Notes: generated from the letters alone by a model not told the origin. Numbered from the stretch's first letter, positions 45,845-59,088 are shown. The stretch is DNA of 64,000 nt from Pleurodeles waltl (GCF_031143425.1 NW_027150026.1:85001-149000), one strand, 5' to 3'. Program-made: numbers and translations.

Positions 45845-46450
45845 TCAGATGACATTTTTGGGATTCCTCTTCAGGGCCTCCTGCGTGGGAGAACAAGGGA
45901 GCAGCCTCTATGCAAAGCAGTCAGTAAAACAGAATATGAAGCAAAGACCATTAAAGCCACACAAGAAAGATATGAACCCAGGCCAAATGCATCCTGCTCC
46001 CCCTCCCTCACCTGTCAGGCACTAGTCTGCAGAGAAACTGAACACGCCCACTCTCCTCCAAGGAGAATTCAGCTCAGGAAACGCCTAGCCACAGGCCCTA
46101 GATTGGACGAGGCACTTCTTTTCATACCTGTAAAGACCAACCCGTCTCTCTGTGGAGTCCATTCATGGCCTCCAAGACAGAAGTTTTGCCATGGTGCCTA
46201 TCGTGGCTGCCATCTCCCTGACGTTAAAGCTACCACCTCTTCCGGCCTGATTTTTTTCCCCCGTCTCAAAACATGAACATACAAGGAGTGCTAATTTCAC
46301 ATGCATGCCTGCTTTTAGCTTGAGACGCTTTAGAAAGTCTTCTGTGGAATAGGAATGATGTATAGGAGAGCAGGGAAAATGGTCCAGTGAACGGAAAGAA
46401 AAAAGACTACGGATGGAGGTAAAGTGCCCTGTTGAGATTCACTTGTGTGG

Positions 46451-46532
46451 GTAGTTGTGGCCGAGTGGTTAAGGCGATGGACTAGAAATCCATTGGGGTA
46501 TCCCCGCGCAGGTTCGAATCCTGCCAACTACG
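46451..46532 (+). tRNA. tRNA-Ser-AGA: tRNA-Ser(AGA), unit 17
   Basis: Consensus copy; anticodon 46484-46486. Confidence 0.96.
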
Positions 46533-46754
46533 CTGTCCCTTTTGTGAACAGTATTTTCCCATAATTCTTTGAAATACCTTCTGGCATAAATGCGGGCTCC
46601 AAAAGCAGGACTAATAGGGTCAGCGGCCTGGGAGGGCTCAAACTTTTGCCATTGTGGCCTTCCTCTCTAGAAAAGGACTGCTTCTGTCCAGAGGCTAGAC
46701 CGCCAGCAGAAATAGAAACGAGCTACGTTGAAAATGGACCATAGCTTTAAGCAA

Positions 46755-46836
46755 GTAGTCGTGGCCGAGTGGTTAAGGCGATGGACTTGAAATCCATTGG
46801 GGTCTCCCCGCGTAGGTTCAAATCCTGCCGACTACG
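46755..46836 (+). tRNA. tRNA-Ser-TGA: tRNA-Ser(TGA), unit 17
   Basis: Consensus copy; anticodon 46788-46790. Confidence 0.95.
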
Positions 46837-47406
46837 TGCTACTTCACCTTTGGTGATATTTTATACTTCATATTAAATGGCATCTGCACAAGCAGGCCGA
46901 ATATAGCTATCACTCTCAATAGAGCTAAGGAAGGCGAAACACTGGGCAGGGAATGGGATCAAAAGAGTGGCCGGAGAAGGCATGAGACTACCTGTCTGGC
47001 ACTCCTGCCACTTGTGCACCCCAGCTGTCGAGAAGACACATGTCGAGTAATAGCCAAGGAGATTGGGAAAGAACTTCAGTTATCATCTCGCCAGTAAGTT
47101 CCATCTGAGGTATCAGATGCATGAAGGAAGTAGCCTTATTGGGGCGTCTGACAGTGTCATTATTTTCCTAAAGTGTCATAACTGCATTCTTTTACAACCT
47201 CCTTTTTGCTTTTCTCTGGCCAGGAACATGAACTTTATAATAGTGCCTTTGAGTCACGTCAGTATGCAGGTATGGACCGAGTGTATTTTTTGCAGTAGAA
47301 CGGATAGGCAAAGATGGGAAGGCAGTGGAGCAGAGTGAACTGAGGGAAAGAAAAAGACTGCTGTGAGAGTGAGAACCTCAGCTTAAGTGGCAGCCACCCC
47401 TCGTGA

Positions 47407-47488
47407 GTAGTCGTGGCCGAGTGGTTAAGGCGATGGACTCGAAATCCATTGGGGTGTCCCCGCGCAGGTTCAAATCCTGCCGACTACG
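47407..47488 (+). tRNA. tRNA-Ser-CGA: tRNA-Ser(CGA), unit 17
   Basis: Consensus copy; anticodon 47440-47442. The only CGA allele found next to the tgtttttggg haplotype. Confidence 0.95.
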
Positions 47489-48662
47489 TCGGTGCTCTTT
47501 CACAATGATGTGTTAGGTTTTTCCTTGGATGCCTCCTTTCCCAGGAATAAGCATGTATTATTCAACAACGTTGAGAGCACAGGTAAAACAAAGACAAGAA
47601 TGTGAAACAATGCACTGTGCAATGCCAGCATGAAAACTCTCAAGGAGTACGCTGCCCAGGCCTACAGCTTCTCAGACACTGTGTCTGTCTATTTTGGGGA
47701 GCTGCAGAGAAGCCTTGCCTGTGCTTTTCGAGCCTGCTGTCTGGGGTGAGTGCCTGGATAAATTGTTTTTGGGAAGGACAAGGCATCTAGCTCCTCTACA
47801 GGGGTCAATTTAGGAGGTTGGTGGGAAGCACAGGAAGGGGCAGGAAGGAAGCTCTCTGCTGTTGCTTCTCGGCCTAGGCAGAGCTGCAGGTGTGGTTAAA
47901 AAGGATTGGCGTTTGGCCAGGTCCCAGACCACAGTGCAACCTAGGGCAACAAGAGAGGTGAGGCTACTGAGGCCCTTACCCTGAGCCTTCTGACCCCACC
48001 GCCCCTTTGGCCCCGATCGGCCACGATCGGCCAAAACCTCTCTATAAGGGCTAAAGGTGATTATTATATATGCCTGAGTAACTTAGGGTCCCTCGCATAA
48101 ATGGACTCCTGCTGAAGGAGCTCGCCTTTGCTTTGGGACTGGCCCAACACGGCCTTGCTCTCCTCAACAAACCTGCCACCAGCCAGGAGGCTGAATGGCT
48201 TGCAGAAGGACACTCCCAGGTATGCCCAAGCACTTCATTTGCATAGAGACTACCCTCTCTTGGGCCCGCCTCCACTCACCTATTAAGTAATGTGGCTAGA
48301 ATATCAAGACAGAAAGAGGAGCAGGGCCTGACAGCCTTTCAAAGGCTCAACTGAGGTGCTGGGCTGACGGCTGGGATCACCAAAGCCTGGGATGACTCCA
48401 ATATGGAAGCAGAAGCCTTAGGGCAAACAAAGGTCAGCAGTTGATGTGCTGTAAAGAAGAAGGGCTGCAGAGGGCCTCAGCAAAGCCTTCGGAATACTTG
48501 TGGATTGGCAGGAGTGCCTATATTTGTTTTTTGAGAAGCACCTTGCCAGTGCAAAGGATTGCTGAGGAAGAGGAAGGAGCAGAGCGGAATGACTGGAGCC
48601 AGTGAGGTTGCCTGTGAAGACATGAAGGGCTATGTTGAAAGGGGCACCGCTTGCAGAGCCAA

Positions 48663-48744
48663 GTAGTCGTTACCAAGTGGTTAAGGCGATGGACTAGATA
48701 TCATTTGGCGTCTCCACGAGTATGTTCAAATCCTGCCGACTACG
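48663..48744 (+). pseudogene. tRNA-Ser pseudogene, unit 17
   Basis: Same decayed sequence as unit 2. Confidence 0.9.
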
Positions 48745-49350
48745 TCAGATGACATTTTTGGGATTCCTCTTCAGGGCCTCCTGCGTGGGAGAACAAGGGA
48801 GCAGCCTCTATGCAAAGCAGTCAGTAAAACAGAATATGAAGCAAAGACCATTAAAGCCACAGAAGAAAGATATGAACCCAGGCCAAATGCATCCTGCTCC
48901 CCCTCCCTCACCTGTCAGGCACTAGTCTGCAGAGAAACTGAACACGCCCACTCTCCTCCAAGGAGAATTCAGCTCAGGAAACGCCTAGCCACAGGCCCTA
49001 GATTGGACGAGGCACTTCTTTTCATACCTGTAAAGACCAACCCGTCTCTCTGTGGAGTCCATTCATGGCCTCCAAGACAGAAGTTTTGCCATGGTGCCTA
49101 TCGTGGCTGCCATCTCCCTGACGTTAAAGCTACCACCTCTTCCGGCCTGATTTTTTTCCCCCGTCTCAAAACATGAACATACAAGGAGTGCTAATTTCAC
49201 ATGCATGCCTGCTTTTAGCTTGAGACGCTTTAGAAAGTCTTCTGTGGAATAGGAATGATGTATAGGAGAGCAGGGAAAATGGTCCAGTGAACGGAAAGAA
49301 AAAAGACTACGGATGGAGGTAAAGTGCCCTGTTGAGATTCACTTGTGTGG

Positions 49351-49432
49351 GTAGTTGTGGCCGAGTGGTTAAGGCGATGGACTAGAAATCCATTGGGGTA
49401 TCCCCGCGCAGGTTCGAATCCTGCCAACTACG
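49351..49432 (+). tRNA. tRNA-Ser-AGA: tRNA-Ser(AGA), unit 18
   Basis: Consensus copy; anticodon 49384-49386. Confidence 0.96.
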
Positions 49433-49654
49433 CTGTCCCTTTTGTGAACAGTATTTTCCCATAATTCTTTGAAATACCTTCTGGCATAAATGCGGGCTCC
49501 AAAAGCAGGACTAATAGGGTCAGCGGCCTGGGAGGGCTCAAACTTTTGCCATTGTGGCCTTCCTCTCTAGAAAAGGACTGCTTCTGTCCAGAGGCTAGAC
49601 CGCCAGCAGAAATAGAAACGAGCTACGTTGAAAATGGACCATAGCTTTAAGCAA

Positions 49655-49736
49655 GTAGTCGTGGCCGAGTGGTTAAGGCGATGGACTTGAAATCCATTGG
49701 GGTCTCCCCGCGTAGGTTCAAATCCTGCCGACTACG
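49655..49736 (+). tRNA. tRNA-Ser-TGA: tRNA-Ser(TGA), unit 18
   Basis: Consensus copy; anticodon 49688-49690. Confidence 0.95.
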
Positions 49737-50306
49737 TGCTACTTCACCTTTGGTGATATTTTATACTTCATATTAAATGGCATCTGCACAAGCAGGCCGA
49801 ATATAGCTATCACTCTCAATAGAGCTAAGGAAGGCGAAACACTGGGCAGGGAATGGGATCAAAAGAGTGGCCGGAGAAGGCATGAGACTACCTGTCTGGC
49901 ACTCCTGCCACTTGTGCACCCCAGCTGTCGAGAAGACACATGTCGAGTAATAGCCAAGGAGATTGGGAAAGAACTTCAGTTATCATCTCGCCAGTAAGTT
50001 CCATCTGAGGTATCAGATGCATGAAGGAAGTAGCCTTATTGGGGCGTCTGACAGTGTCATTATTTTCCTAAAGTGTCATAACTGCATTCTTTTACAACCT
50101 CCTTTTTGCTTTTCTCTGGCCAGGAACATGAACTTTATAATAGTGCCTTTGAGTCACGTCAGTATGCAGGTATGGACCGAGTGTATTTTTTGCAGTAGAA
50201 CGGATAGGCAAAGATGGGAAGGCAGTGGAGCAGAGTGAACTGAGGGAAAGAAAAAGACTGCTGTGAGAGTGAGAACCTCAGCTTAAGTGGCAGCCACCCC
50301 TCGTGA

Positions 50307-50388
50307 GTAGTCGTGGCCGAGTGGTTAAGGCGATGGACTCGAAATCCATTGGGGTGTCCCCGCGCAGGTTCAAATCCTGCCGACTACG
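50307..50388 (+). tRNA. tRNA-Ser-CGA: tRNA-Ser(CGA), unit 18
   Basis: Consensus copy; anticodon 50340-50342. Confidence 0.95.
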
Positions 50389-51562
50389 TCGGTGCTCTTT
50401 CACAATGATGTGTTAGGTTTTTCCTTGGATGCCTCCTTTCCCAGGAATAAGCATGTATTATTCAACAACGTTGAGAGCACAGGTAAAACAAAGACAAGAA
50501 TGTGAAACAATGCACTGTGCAATGCCAGCATGAAAACTCTCAAGGAGTACGCTGCCCAGGCCTACAGCTTCTCAGACACTGTGTCTGTCTATTTTGGGGA
50601 GCTGCAGAGAAGCCTTGCCTGTGCTTTTCGAGCCTGCTGTCTGGGGTGAGTGCCTGGATAAATTGTTGTTGGGAAGGACAAGGCAGCTAGCTCCTCTACA
50701 GGGGTCAATTTAGGAGGTTGGTGGGAAGCACAGGAAGGGGCAGGAAGGAAGCTCTCTGCTGTTGCTTCTCGGCCTAGGCAGAGCTGCAGGTGTGGTTAAA
50801 AAGGATTGGCGTTTGGCCAGGTCCCAGACCACAGTGCAACCTAGGGCAACAAGAGAGGTGAGGCTACTGAGGCCCTTACCCTGAGCCTTCTGACCCCACC
50901 GCCCCTTTGGCCCCGATCGGCCACGATCGGCCAAAACCTCTCTATAAGGGCTAAAGGTGATTATTATATATGCCTGAGTAACTTAGGGTCCCTCGCATAA
51001 ATGGACTCCTGCTGAAGGAGCTCGCCTTTGCTTTGGGACTGGCCCAACACGGCCTTGCTCTCCTCAACAAACCTGCCACCAGCCAGGAGGCTGAATGGCT
51101 TGCAGAAGGACACTCCCAGGTATGCCCAAGCACTTCATTTGCATAGAGACTACCCTCTCTTGGGCCCGCCTCCACTCACCTATTAAGTAATGTGGCTAGA
51201 ATATCAAGACAGAAAGAGGAGCAGGGCCTGACAGCCTTTCAAAGGCTCAACTGAGGTGCTGGGCTGACGGCTGGGATCACCAAAGCCTGGGATGACTCCA
51301 ATATGGAAGCAGAAGCCTTAGGGCAAACAAAGGTCAGCAGTTGATGTGCTGTAAAGAAGAAGGGCTGCAGAGGGCCTCAGCAAAGCCTTCGGAATACTTG
51401 TGGATTGGCAGGAGTGCCTATATTTGTTTTTTGAGAAGCACCTTGCCAGTGCAAAGGATTGCTGAGGAAGAGGAAGGAGCAGAGCGGAATGACTGGAGCC
51501 AGTGAGGTTGCCTGTGAAGACATGAAGGGCTATGTTGAAAGGGGCACCGCTTGCAGAGCCAA

Positions 51563-51644
51563 GTAGTCGTTACCAAGTGGTTAAGGCGATGGACTAGATA
51601 TCATTTGGCGTCTCCACGAGTATGTTCAAATCCTGCCGACTACG
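51563..51644 (+). pseudogene. tRNA-Ser pseudogene, unit 18
   Basis: Same decayed sequence as unit 2. Confidence 0.9.
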
Positions 51645-52250
51645 TCAGATGACATTTTTGGGATTCCTCTTCAGGGCCTCCTGCGTGGGAGAACAAGGGA
51701 GCAGCCTCTATGCAAAGCAGTCAGTAAAACAGAATATGAAGCAAAGACCATTAAAGCCACACAAGAAAGATATGAACCCAGGCCAAATGCATCCTGCTCC
51801 CCCTCCCTCACCTGTCAGGCACTAGTCTGCAGAGAAACTGAACACGCCCACTCTCCTCCAAGGAGAATTCAGCTCAGGAAACGCCTAGCCACAGGCCCTA
51901 GATTGGACGAGGCACTTCTTTTCATACCTGTAAAGACCAACCCGTCTCTCTGTGGAGTCCATTCATGGCCTCCAAGACAGAAGTTTTGCCATGGTGCCTA
52001 TCGTGGCTGCCATCTCCCTGACGTTAAAGCTACCACCTCTTCCGGCCTGATTTTTTTCCCCCGTCTCAAAACATGAACATACAAGGAGTGCTAATTTCAC
52101 ATGCATGCCTGCTTTTAGCTTGAGACGCTTTAGAAAGTCTTCTGTGGAATAGGAATGATGTATAGGAGAGCAGGGAAAATGGTCCAGTGAACGGAAAGAA
52201 AAAAGACTACGGATGGAGGTAAAGTGCCCTGTTGAGATTCACTTGTGTGG

Positions 52251-52332
52251 GTAGTTGTGGCCGAGTGGTTAAGGCGATGGACTAGAAATCCATTGGGGTA
52301 TCCCCGCGCAGGTTCGAATCCTGCCAACTACG
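52251..52332 (+). tRNA. tRNA-Ser-AGA: tRNA-Ser(AGA), unit 19
   Basis: Consensus copy; anticodon 52284-52286. Confidence 0.96.
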
Positions 52333-52554
52333 CTGTCCCTTTTGTGAACAGTATTTTCCCATAATTCTTTGAAATACCTTCTGGCATAAATGCGGGCTCC
52401 AAAAGCAGGACTAATAGGGTCAGCGGCCTGGGAGGGCTCAAACTTTTGCCATTGTGGCCTTCCTCTCTAGAAAAGGACTGCTTCTGTCCAGAGGCTAGAC
52501 CGCCAGCAGAAATAGAAACGAGCTACGTTGAAAATGGACCATAGCTTTAAGCAA

Positions 52555-52636
52555 GTAGTCGTGGCCGAGTGGTTAAGGCGATGGACTTGAAATCCATTGG
52601 GGTCTCCCCGCGTAGGTTCAAATCCTGCCGACTACG
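52555..52636 (+). tRNA. tRNA-Ser-TGA: tRNA-Ser(TGA), unit 19
   Basis: Consensus copy; anticodon 52588-52590. Confidence 0.95.
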
Positions 52637-53206
52637 TGCTACTTCACCTTTGGTGATATTTTATACTTCATATTAAATGGCATCTGCACAAGCAGGCCGA
52701 ATATAGCTATCACTCTCAATAGAGCTAAGGAAGGCGAAACACTGGGCAGGGAATGGGATCAAAAGAGTGGCCGGAGAAGGCATGAGACTACCTGTCTGGC
52801 ACTCCTGCCACTTGTGCACCCCAGCTGTCGAGAAGACACATGTCGAGTAATAGCCAAGGAGATTGGGAAAGAACTTCAGTTATCATCTCGCCAGTAAGTT
52901 CCATCTGAGGTATCAGATGCATGAAGGAAGTAGCCTTATTGGGGCGTCTGACAGTGTCATTATTTTCCTAAAGTGTCATAACTGCATTCTTTTACAACCT
53001 CCTTTTTGCTTTTCTCTGGCCAGGAACATGAACTTTATAATAGTGCCTTTGAGTCACGTCAGTATGCAGGTATGGACCGAGTGTATTTTTTGCAGTAGAA
53101 CGGATAGGCAAAGATGGGAAGGCAGTGGAGCAGAGTGAACTGAGGGAAAGAAAAAGACTGCTGTGAGAGTGAGAACCTCAGCTTAAGTGGCAGCCACCCC
53201 TCGTGA

Positions 53207-53288
53207 GTAGTCGTGGCCGAGTGGTTAAGGCGATGGACTCGAAATCCATTGGGGTGTCCCCGCGCAGGTTCAAATCCTGCCGACTGCG
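53207..53288 (+). tRNA. tRNA-Ser-CGA: tRNA-Ser(CGA), unit 19, acceptor wobble
   Basis: Anticodon 53240-53242; A71G at 53286. Confidence 0.93.
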
Positions 53289-54462
53289 TCGGTGCTCTTT
53301 CACAATGATGTGTTAGGTTTTTCCTTGGATGCCTCCTTTCCCAGGAATAAGCATGTATTATTCAACAACGTTGAGAGCACAGGTAAAACAAAGACAAGAA
53401 TGTGAAACAATGCACTGTGCAATGCCAGCATGAAAACTCTCAAGGAGTACGCTGCCCAGGCCTACAGCTTCTCAGACACTGTATCTGTCTATTTTGGGGA
53501 GCTGCAGAGAAGCCTTGCCTGTGCTTTTCGAGCCTGCTGTCTGGGGTGAGTGCCTGGATAAATTGTTGTTGGGAAGGACAAGGCAGCTAGCTCCTCTACA
53601 GGGGTCAATTTAGGAGGTTGGTGGGAAGCACAGGAAGGGGCAGGAAGGAAGCTCTCTGCTGTTGCTTCTCGGCCTAGGCAGAGCTGCAGGTGTGGTTAAA
53701 AAGGATTGGCGTTTGGCCAGGTCCCAGACCACAGTGCAACCTAGGGCAACAAGAGAGGTGAGGCTACTGAGGCCCTTACCCTGAGCCTTCTGACCCCACC
53801 GCCCCTTTGGCCCCGATCGGCCACGATCGGCCAAAACCTCTCTATAAGGGCTAAAGGTGATTATTATATATGCCTGAGTAACTTAGGGTCCCTCGCATAA
53901 ATGGACTCCTGCTGAAGGAGCTCGCCTTTGCTTTGGGACTGGCCCAACACGGCCTTGCTCTCCTCAACAAACCTGCCACCAGCCAGGAGGCTGAATGGCT
54001 TGCAGAAGGACACTCCCAGGTATGCCCAAGCACTTCATTTGCATAGAGACTACCCTCTCTTGGGCCCGCCTCCACTCACCTATTAAGTAATGTGGCTAGA
54101 ATATCAAGACAGAAAGAGGAGCAGGGCCTGACAGCCTTTCAAAGGCTCAACTGAGGTGCTGGGCTGACGGCTGGGATCACCAAAGCCTGGGATGACTCCA
54201 ATATGGAAGCAGAAGCCTTAGGGCAAACAAAGGTCAGCAGTTGATGTGCTGTAAAGAAGAAGGGCTGCAGAGGGCCTCAGCAAAGCCTTCGGAATACTTG
54301 TGGATTGGCAGGAGTGCCTATATTTGTTTTTTGAGAAGCACCTTGCCAGTGCAAAGGATTGCTGAGGAAGAGGAAGGAGCAGAGCGGAATGACTGGAGCC
54401 AGTGAGGTTGCCTGTGAAGACATGAAGGGCTATGTTGAAAGGGGCACCGCTTGCAGAGCCAA

Positions 54463-54544
54463 GTAGTCGTTACCAAGTGGTTAAGGCGATGGACTAGATA
54501 TCATTTGGCGTCTCCACGAGTATGTTCAAATCCTGCCGACTACG
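54463..54544 (+). pseudogene. tRNA-Ser pseudogene, unit 19
   Basis: Same decayed sequence as unit 2. Confidence 0.9.
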
Positions 54545-55150
54545 TCAGATGACATTTTTGGGATTCCTCTTCAGGGCCTCCTGCGTGGGAGAACAAGGGA
54601 GCAGCCTCTATGCAAAGCAGTCAGTAAAACAGAATATGAAGCAAAGACCATTAAAGCCACACAAGAAAGATATGAACCCAGGCCAAATGCATCCTGCTCC
54701 CCCTCCCTCACCTGTCAGGCACTAGTCTGCAGAGAAACTGAACACGCCCACTCTCCTCCAAGGAGAATTCAGCTCAGGAAACGCCTAGCCACAGGCCCTA
54801 GATTGGACGAGGCACTTCTTTTCATACCTGTAAAGACCAACCCGTCTCTCTGTGGAGTCCATTCATGGCCTCCAAGACAGAAGTTTTGCCATGGTGCCTA
54901 TCGTGGCTGCCATCTCCCTGACGTTAAAGCTACCACCTCTTCCGGCCTGATTTTTTTCCCCCGTCTCAAAACATGAACATACAAGGAGTGCTAATTTCAC
55001 ATGCATGCCTGCTTTTAGCTTGAGACGCTTTAGAAAGTCTTCTGTGGAATAGGAATGATGTATAGGAGAGCAGGGAAAATGGTCCAGTGAACGGAAAGAA
55101 AAAAGACTACGGATGGAGGTAAAGTGCCCTGTTGAGATTCACTTGTGTGG

Positions 55151-55232
55151 GTAGTTGTGGCCGAGTGGTTAAGGCGATGGACTAGAAATCCATTGGGGTA
55201 TCCCCGCGCAGGTTCGAATCCTGCCAACTACG
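55151..55232 (+). tRNA. tRNA-Ser-AGA: tRNA-Ser(AGA), unit 20
   Basis: Consensus copy; anticodon 55184-55186. Confidence 0.96.
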
Positions 55233-55454
55233 CTGTCCCTTTTGTGAACAGTATTTTCCCATAATTCTTTGAAATACCTTCTGGCATAAATGCGGGCTCC
55301 AAAAGCAGGACTAATAGGGTCAGCGGCCTGGGAGGGCTCAAACTTTTGCCATTGTGGCCTTCCTCTCTAGAAAAGGACTGCTTCTGTCCAGAGGCTAGAC
55401 CGCCAGCAGAAATAGAAACGAGCTACGTTGAAAATGGACCATAGCTTTAAGCAA

Positions 55455-55536
55455 GTAGTCGTAGCCGAGTGGTTAAGGCGATGGACTTGAAATCCATTGG
55501 GGTCTCCCCGCGTAGGTTCAAATCCTGCCGACTACG
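55455..55536 (+). tRNA. tRNA-Ser-TGA: tRNA-Ser(TGA), unit 20, G9A
   Basis: Anticodon 55488-55490. A at 55463 replaces G9, so box A starts tagcc; this still fits the TRGY consensus, and position 9 is commonly A or G in tRNAs, so the gene is probably functional. Confidence 0.93.
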
Positions 55537-56106
55537 TGCTACTTCACCTTTGGTGATATTTTATACTTCATATTAAATGGCATCTGCACAAGCAGGCCGA
55601 ATATAGCTATCACTCTCAATAGAGCTAAGGAAGGCGAAACACTGGGCAGGGAATGGGATCAAAAGAGTGGCCGGAGAAGGCATGAGACTACCTGTCTGGC
55701 ACTCCTGCCACTTGTGCACCCCAGCTGTCGAGAAGACACATGTCGAGTAATAGCCAAGGAGATTGGGAAAGAACTTCAGTTATCATCTCGCCAGTAAGTT
55801 CCATCTGAGGTATCAGATGCATGAAGGAAGTAGCCTTATTGGGGCGTCTGACAGTGTCATTATTTTCCTAAAGTGTCATAACTGCATTCTTTTACAACCT
55901 CCTTTTTGCTTTTCTCTGGCCAGGAACATGAACTTTATAATAGTGCCTTTGAGTCACGTCAGTATGCAGGTATGGACCGAGTGTATTTTTTGCAGTAGAA
56001 CGGATAGGCAAAGATGGGAAGGCAGTGGAGCAGAGTGAACTGAGGGAAAGAAAAAGACTGCTGTGAGAGTGAGAACCTCAGCTTAAGTGGCAGCCACCCC
56101 TCGTGA

Positions 56107-56188
56107 GTAGTCGTGGCCGAGTGGTTAAGGCGATGGACTCGAAATCCATTGGGGTGTCCCCGCGCAGGTTCAAATCCTGCCGACTGCG
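56107..56188 (+). tRNA. tRNA-Ser-CGA: tRNA-Ser(CGA), unit 20, acceptor wobble
   Basis: Anticodon 56140-56142; A71G at 56186. Confidence 0.93.
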
Positions 56189-57362
56189 TCGGTGCTCTTT
56201 CACAATGATGTGTTAGGTTTTTCCTTGGATGCCTCCTTTCCCAGGAATAAGCATGTATTATTCAACAACGTTGAGAGCACAGGTAAAACAAAGACAAGAA
56301 TGTGAAACAATGCACTGTGCAATGCCAGCATGAAAACTCTCAAGGAGTACGCTGCCCAGGCCTACAGCTTCTCAGACACTGTATCTGTCTATTTTGGGGA
56401 GCTGCAGAGAAGCCTTGCCTGTGCTTTTCGAGCCTGCTGTCTGGGGTGAGTGCCTGGATAAATTGTTGTTGGGAAGGACAAGGCAGCTAGCTCCTCTACA
56501 GGGGTCAATTTAGGAGGTTGGTGGGAAGCACAGGAAGGGGCAGGAAGGAAGCTCTCTGCTGTTGCTTCTCGGCCTAGGCAGAGCTGCAGGTGTGGTTAAA
56601 AAGGATTGGCGTTTGGCCAGGTCCCAGACCACAGTGCAACCTAGGGCAACAAGAGAGGTGAGGCTACTGAGGCCCTTACCCTGAGCCTTCTGACCCCACC
56701 GCCCCTTTGGCCCCGATCGGCCACGATCGGCCAAAACCTCTCTATAAGGGCTAAAGGTGATTATTATATATGCCTGAGTAACTTAGGGTCCCTCGCATAA
56801 ATGGACTCCTGCTGAAGGAGCTCGCCTTTGCTTTGGGACTGGCCCAACACGGCCTTGCTCTCCTCAACAAACCTGCCACCAGCCAGGAGGCTGAATGGCT
56901 TGCAGAAGGACACTCCCAGGTATGCCCAAGCACTTCATTTGCATAGAGACTACCCTCTCTTGGGCCCGCCTCCACTCACCTATTAAGTAATGTGGCTAGA
57001 ATATCAAGACAGAAAGAGGAGCAGGGCCTGACAGCCTTTCAAAGGCTCAACTGAGGTGCTGGGCTGACGGCTGGGATCACCAAAGCCTGGGATGACTCCA
57101 ATATGGAAGCAGAAGCCTTAGGGCAAACAAAGGTCAGCAGTTGATGTGCTGTAAAGAAGAAGGGCTGCAGAGGGCCTCAGCAAAGCCTTCGGAATACTTG
57201 TGGATTGGCAGGAGTGCCTATATTTGTTTTTTGAGAAGCACCTTGCCAGTGCAAAGGATTGCTGAGGAAGAGGAAGGAGCAGAGCGGAATGACTGGAGCC
57301 AGTGAGGTTGCCTGTGAAGACATGAAGGGCTATGTTGAAAGGGGCACCGCTTGCAGAGCCAA

Positions 57363-57444
57363 GTAGTCGTTACCAAGTGGTTAAGGCGATGGACTAGATA
57401 TCATTTGGCGTCTCCACGAGTATGTTCAAATCCTGCCGACTACG
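57363..57444 (+). pseudogene. tRNA-Ser pseudogene, unit 20
   Basis: Same decayed sequence as unit 2. Confidence 0.9.
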
Positions 57445-58050
57445 TCAGATGACATTTTTGGGATTCCTCTTCAGGGCCTCCTGCGTGGGAGAACAAGGGA
57501 GCAGCCTCTATGCAAAGCAGTCAGTAAAACAGAATATGAAGCAAAGACCATTAAAGCCACAGAAGAAAGATATGAACCCAGGCCAAATGCATCCTGCTCC
57601 CCCTCCCTCACCTGTCAGGCACTAGTCTGCAGAGAAACTGAACACGCCCACTCTCCTCCAAGGAGAATTCAGCTCAGGAAACGCCTAGCCACAGGCCCTA
57701 GATTGGACGAGGCACTTCTTTTCATACCTGTAAAGACCAACCCGTCTCTCTGTGGAGTCCATTCATGGCCTCCAAGACAGAAGTTTTGCCATGGTGCCTA
57801 TCGTGGCTGCCATCTCCCTGACGTTAAAGCTACCACCTCTTCCGGCCTGATTTTTTTCCCCCGTCTCAAAACATGAACATACAAGGAGTGCTAATTTCAC
57901 ATGCATGCCTGCTTTTAGCTTGAGACGCTTTAGAAAGTCTTCTGTGGAATAGGAATGATGTATAGGAGAGCAGGGAAAATGGTCCAGTGAACGGAAAGAA
58001 AAAAGACTACGGATGGAGGTAAAGTGCCCTGTTGAGATTCACTTGTGTGG

Positions 58051-58132
58051 GTAGTTGTGGCCGAGTGGTTAAGGCGATGGACTAGAAATCCATTGGGGTA
58101 TCCCCGCGCAGGTTCGAATCCTGCCAACTACG
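58051..58132 (+). tRNA. tRNA-Ser-AGA: tRNA-Ser(AGA), unit 21
   Basis: Consensus copy; anticodon 58084-58086. Confidence 0.96.
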
Positions 58133-58354
58133 CTGTCCCTTTTGTGAACAGTATTTTCCCATAATTCTTTGAAATACCTTCTGGCATAAATGCGGGCTCC
58201 AAAAGCAGGACTAATAGGGTCAGCGGCCTGGGAGGGCTCAAACTTTTGCCATTGTGGCCTTCCTCTCTAGAAAAGGACTGCTTCTGTCCAGAGGCTAGAC
58301 CGCCAGCAGAAATAGAAACGAGCTACGTTGAAAATGGACCATAGCTTTAAGCAA

Positions 58355-58436
58355 GTAGTCGTGGCCGAGTGGTTAAGGCGATGGACTTGAAATCCATTGG
58401 GGTCTCCCCGCGTAGGTTCAAATCCTGCCGACTACG
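58355..58436 (+). tRNA. tRNA-Ser-TGA: tRNA-Ser(TGA), unit 21
   Basis: Consensus copy; anticodon 58388-58390. Confidence 0.95.
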
Positions 58437-59006
58437 TGCTACTTCACCTTTGGTGATATTTTATACTTCATATTAAATGGCATCTGCACAAGCAGGCCGA
58501 ATATAGCTATCACTCTCAATAGAGCTAAGGAAGGCGAAACACTGGGCAGGGAATGGGATCAAAAGAGTGGCCGGAGAAGGCATGAGACTACCTGTCTGGC
58601 ACTCCTGCCACTTGTGCACCCCAGCTGTCGAGAAGACACATGTCGAGTAATAGCCAAGGAGATTGGGAAAGAACTTCAGTTATCATCTCGCCAGTAAGTT
58701 CCATCTGAGGTATCAGATGCATGAAGGAAGTAGCCTTATTGGGGCGTCTGACAGTGTCATTATTTTCCTAAAGTGTCATAACTGCATTCTTTTACAACCT
58801 CCTTTTTGCTTTTCTCTGGCCAGGAACATGAACTTTATAATAGTGCCTTTGAGTCACGTCAGTATGCAGGTATGGACCGAGTGTATTTTTTGCAGTAGAA
58901 CGGATAGGCAAAGATGGGAAGGCAGTGGAGCAGAGTGAACTGAGGGAAAGAAAAAGACTGCTGTGAGAGTGAGAACCTCAGCTTAAGTGGCAGCCACCCC
59001 TCGTGA

Positions 59007-59088
59007 GTAGTCGTGGCCGAGTGGTTAAGGCGATGGACTCGAAATCCATTGGGGTGTCCCCGCGCAGGTTCAAATCCTGCCGACTACG
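59007..59088 (+). tRNA. tRNA-Ser-CGA: tRNA-Ser(CGA), unit 21
   Basis: Consensus copy; anticodon 59040-59042. Confidence 0.95.

Larger units (their letters stand above)
43436..46335 (+). repeat. Repeat unit 16 (2,900 bp)
   Basis: Same marker set as unit 15; no private change noticed. Confidence 0.97.
46336..49235 (+). repeat. Repeat unit 17 (2,900 bp)
   Basis: Duplicated 10-bp element. Has the unit 4/10/11 spacer haplotype (gtgtctg, tgtttttggg, ggcatctag) but a normal CGA gene, so haplotype and anticodon switch have been separated here. Confidence 0.97.
49236..52135 (+). repeat. Repeat unit 18 (2,900 bp)
   Basis: Same marker set as unit 14: duplicated 10-bp element, 'gtgtctg', 'ccacacaag'. 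Confidence 0.97.
52136..55035 (+). repeat. Repeat unit 19 (2,900 bp)
   Basis: Same marker set as units 15 and 16. Confidence 0.97.
55036..57935 (+). repeat. Repeat unit 20 (2,900 bp)
   Basis: Duplicated 10-bp element, A71G CGA gene, common 'ccacagaag', and a private G9A change in the TGA gene. Confidence 0.97.
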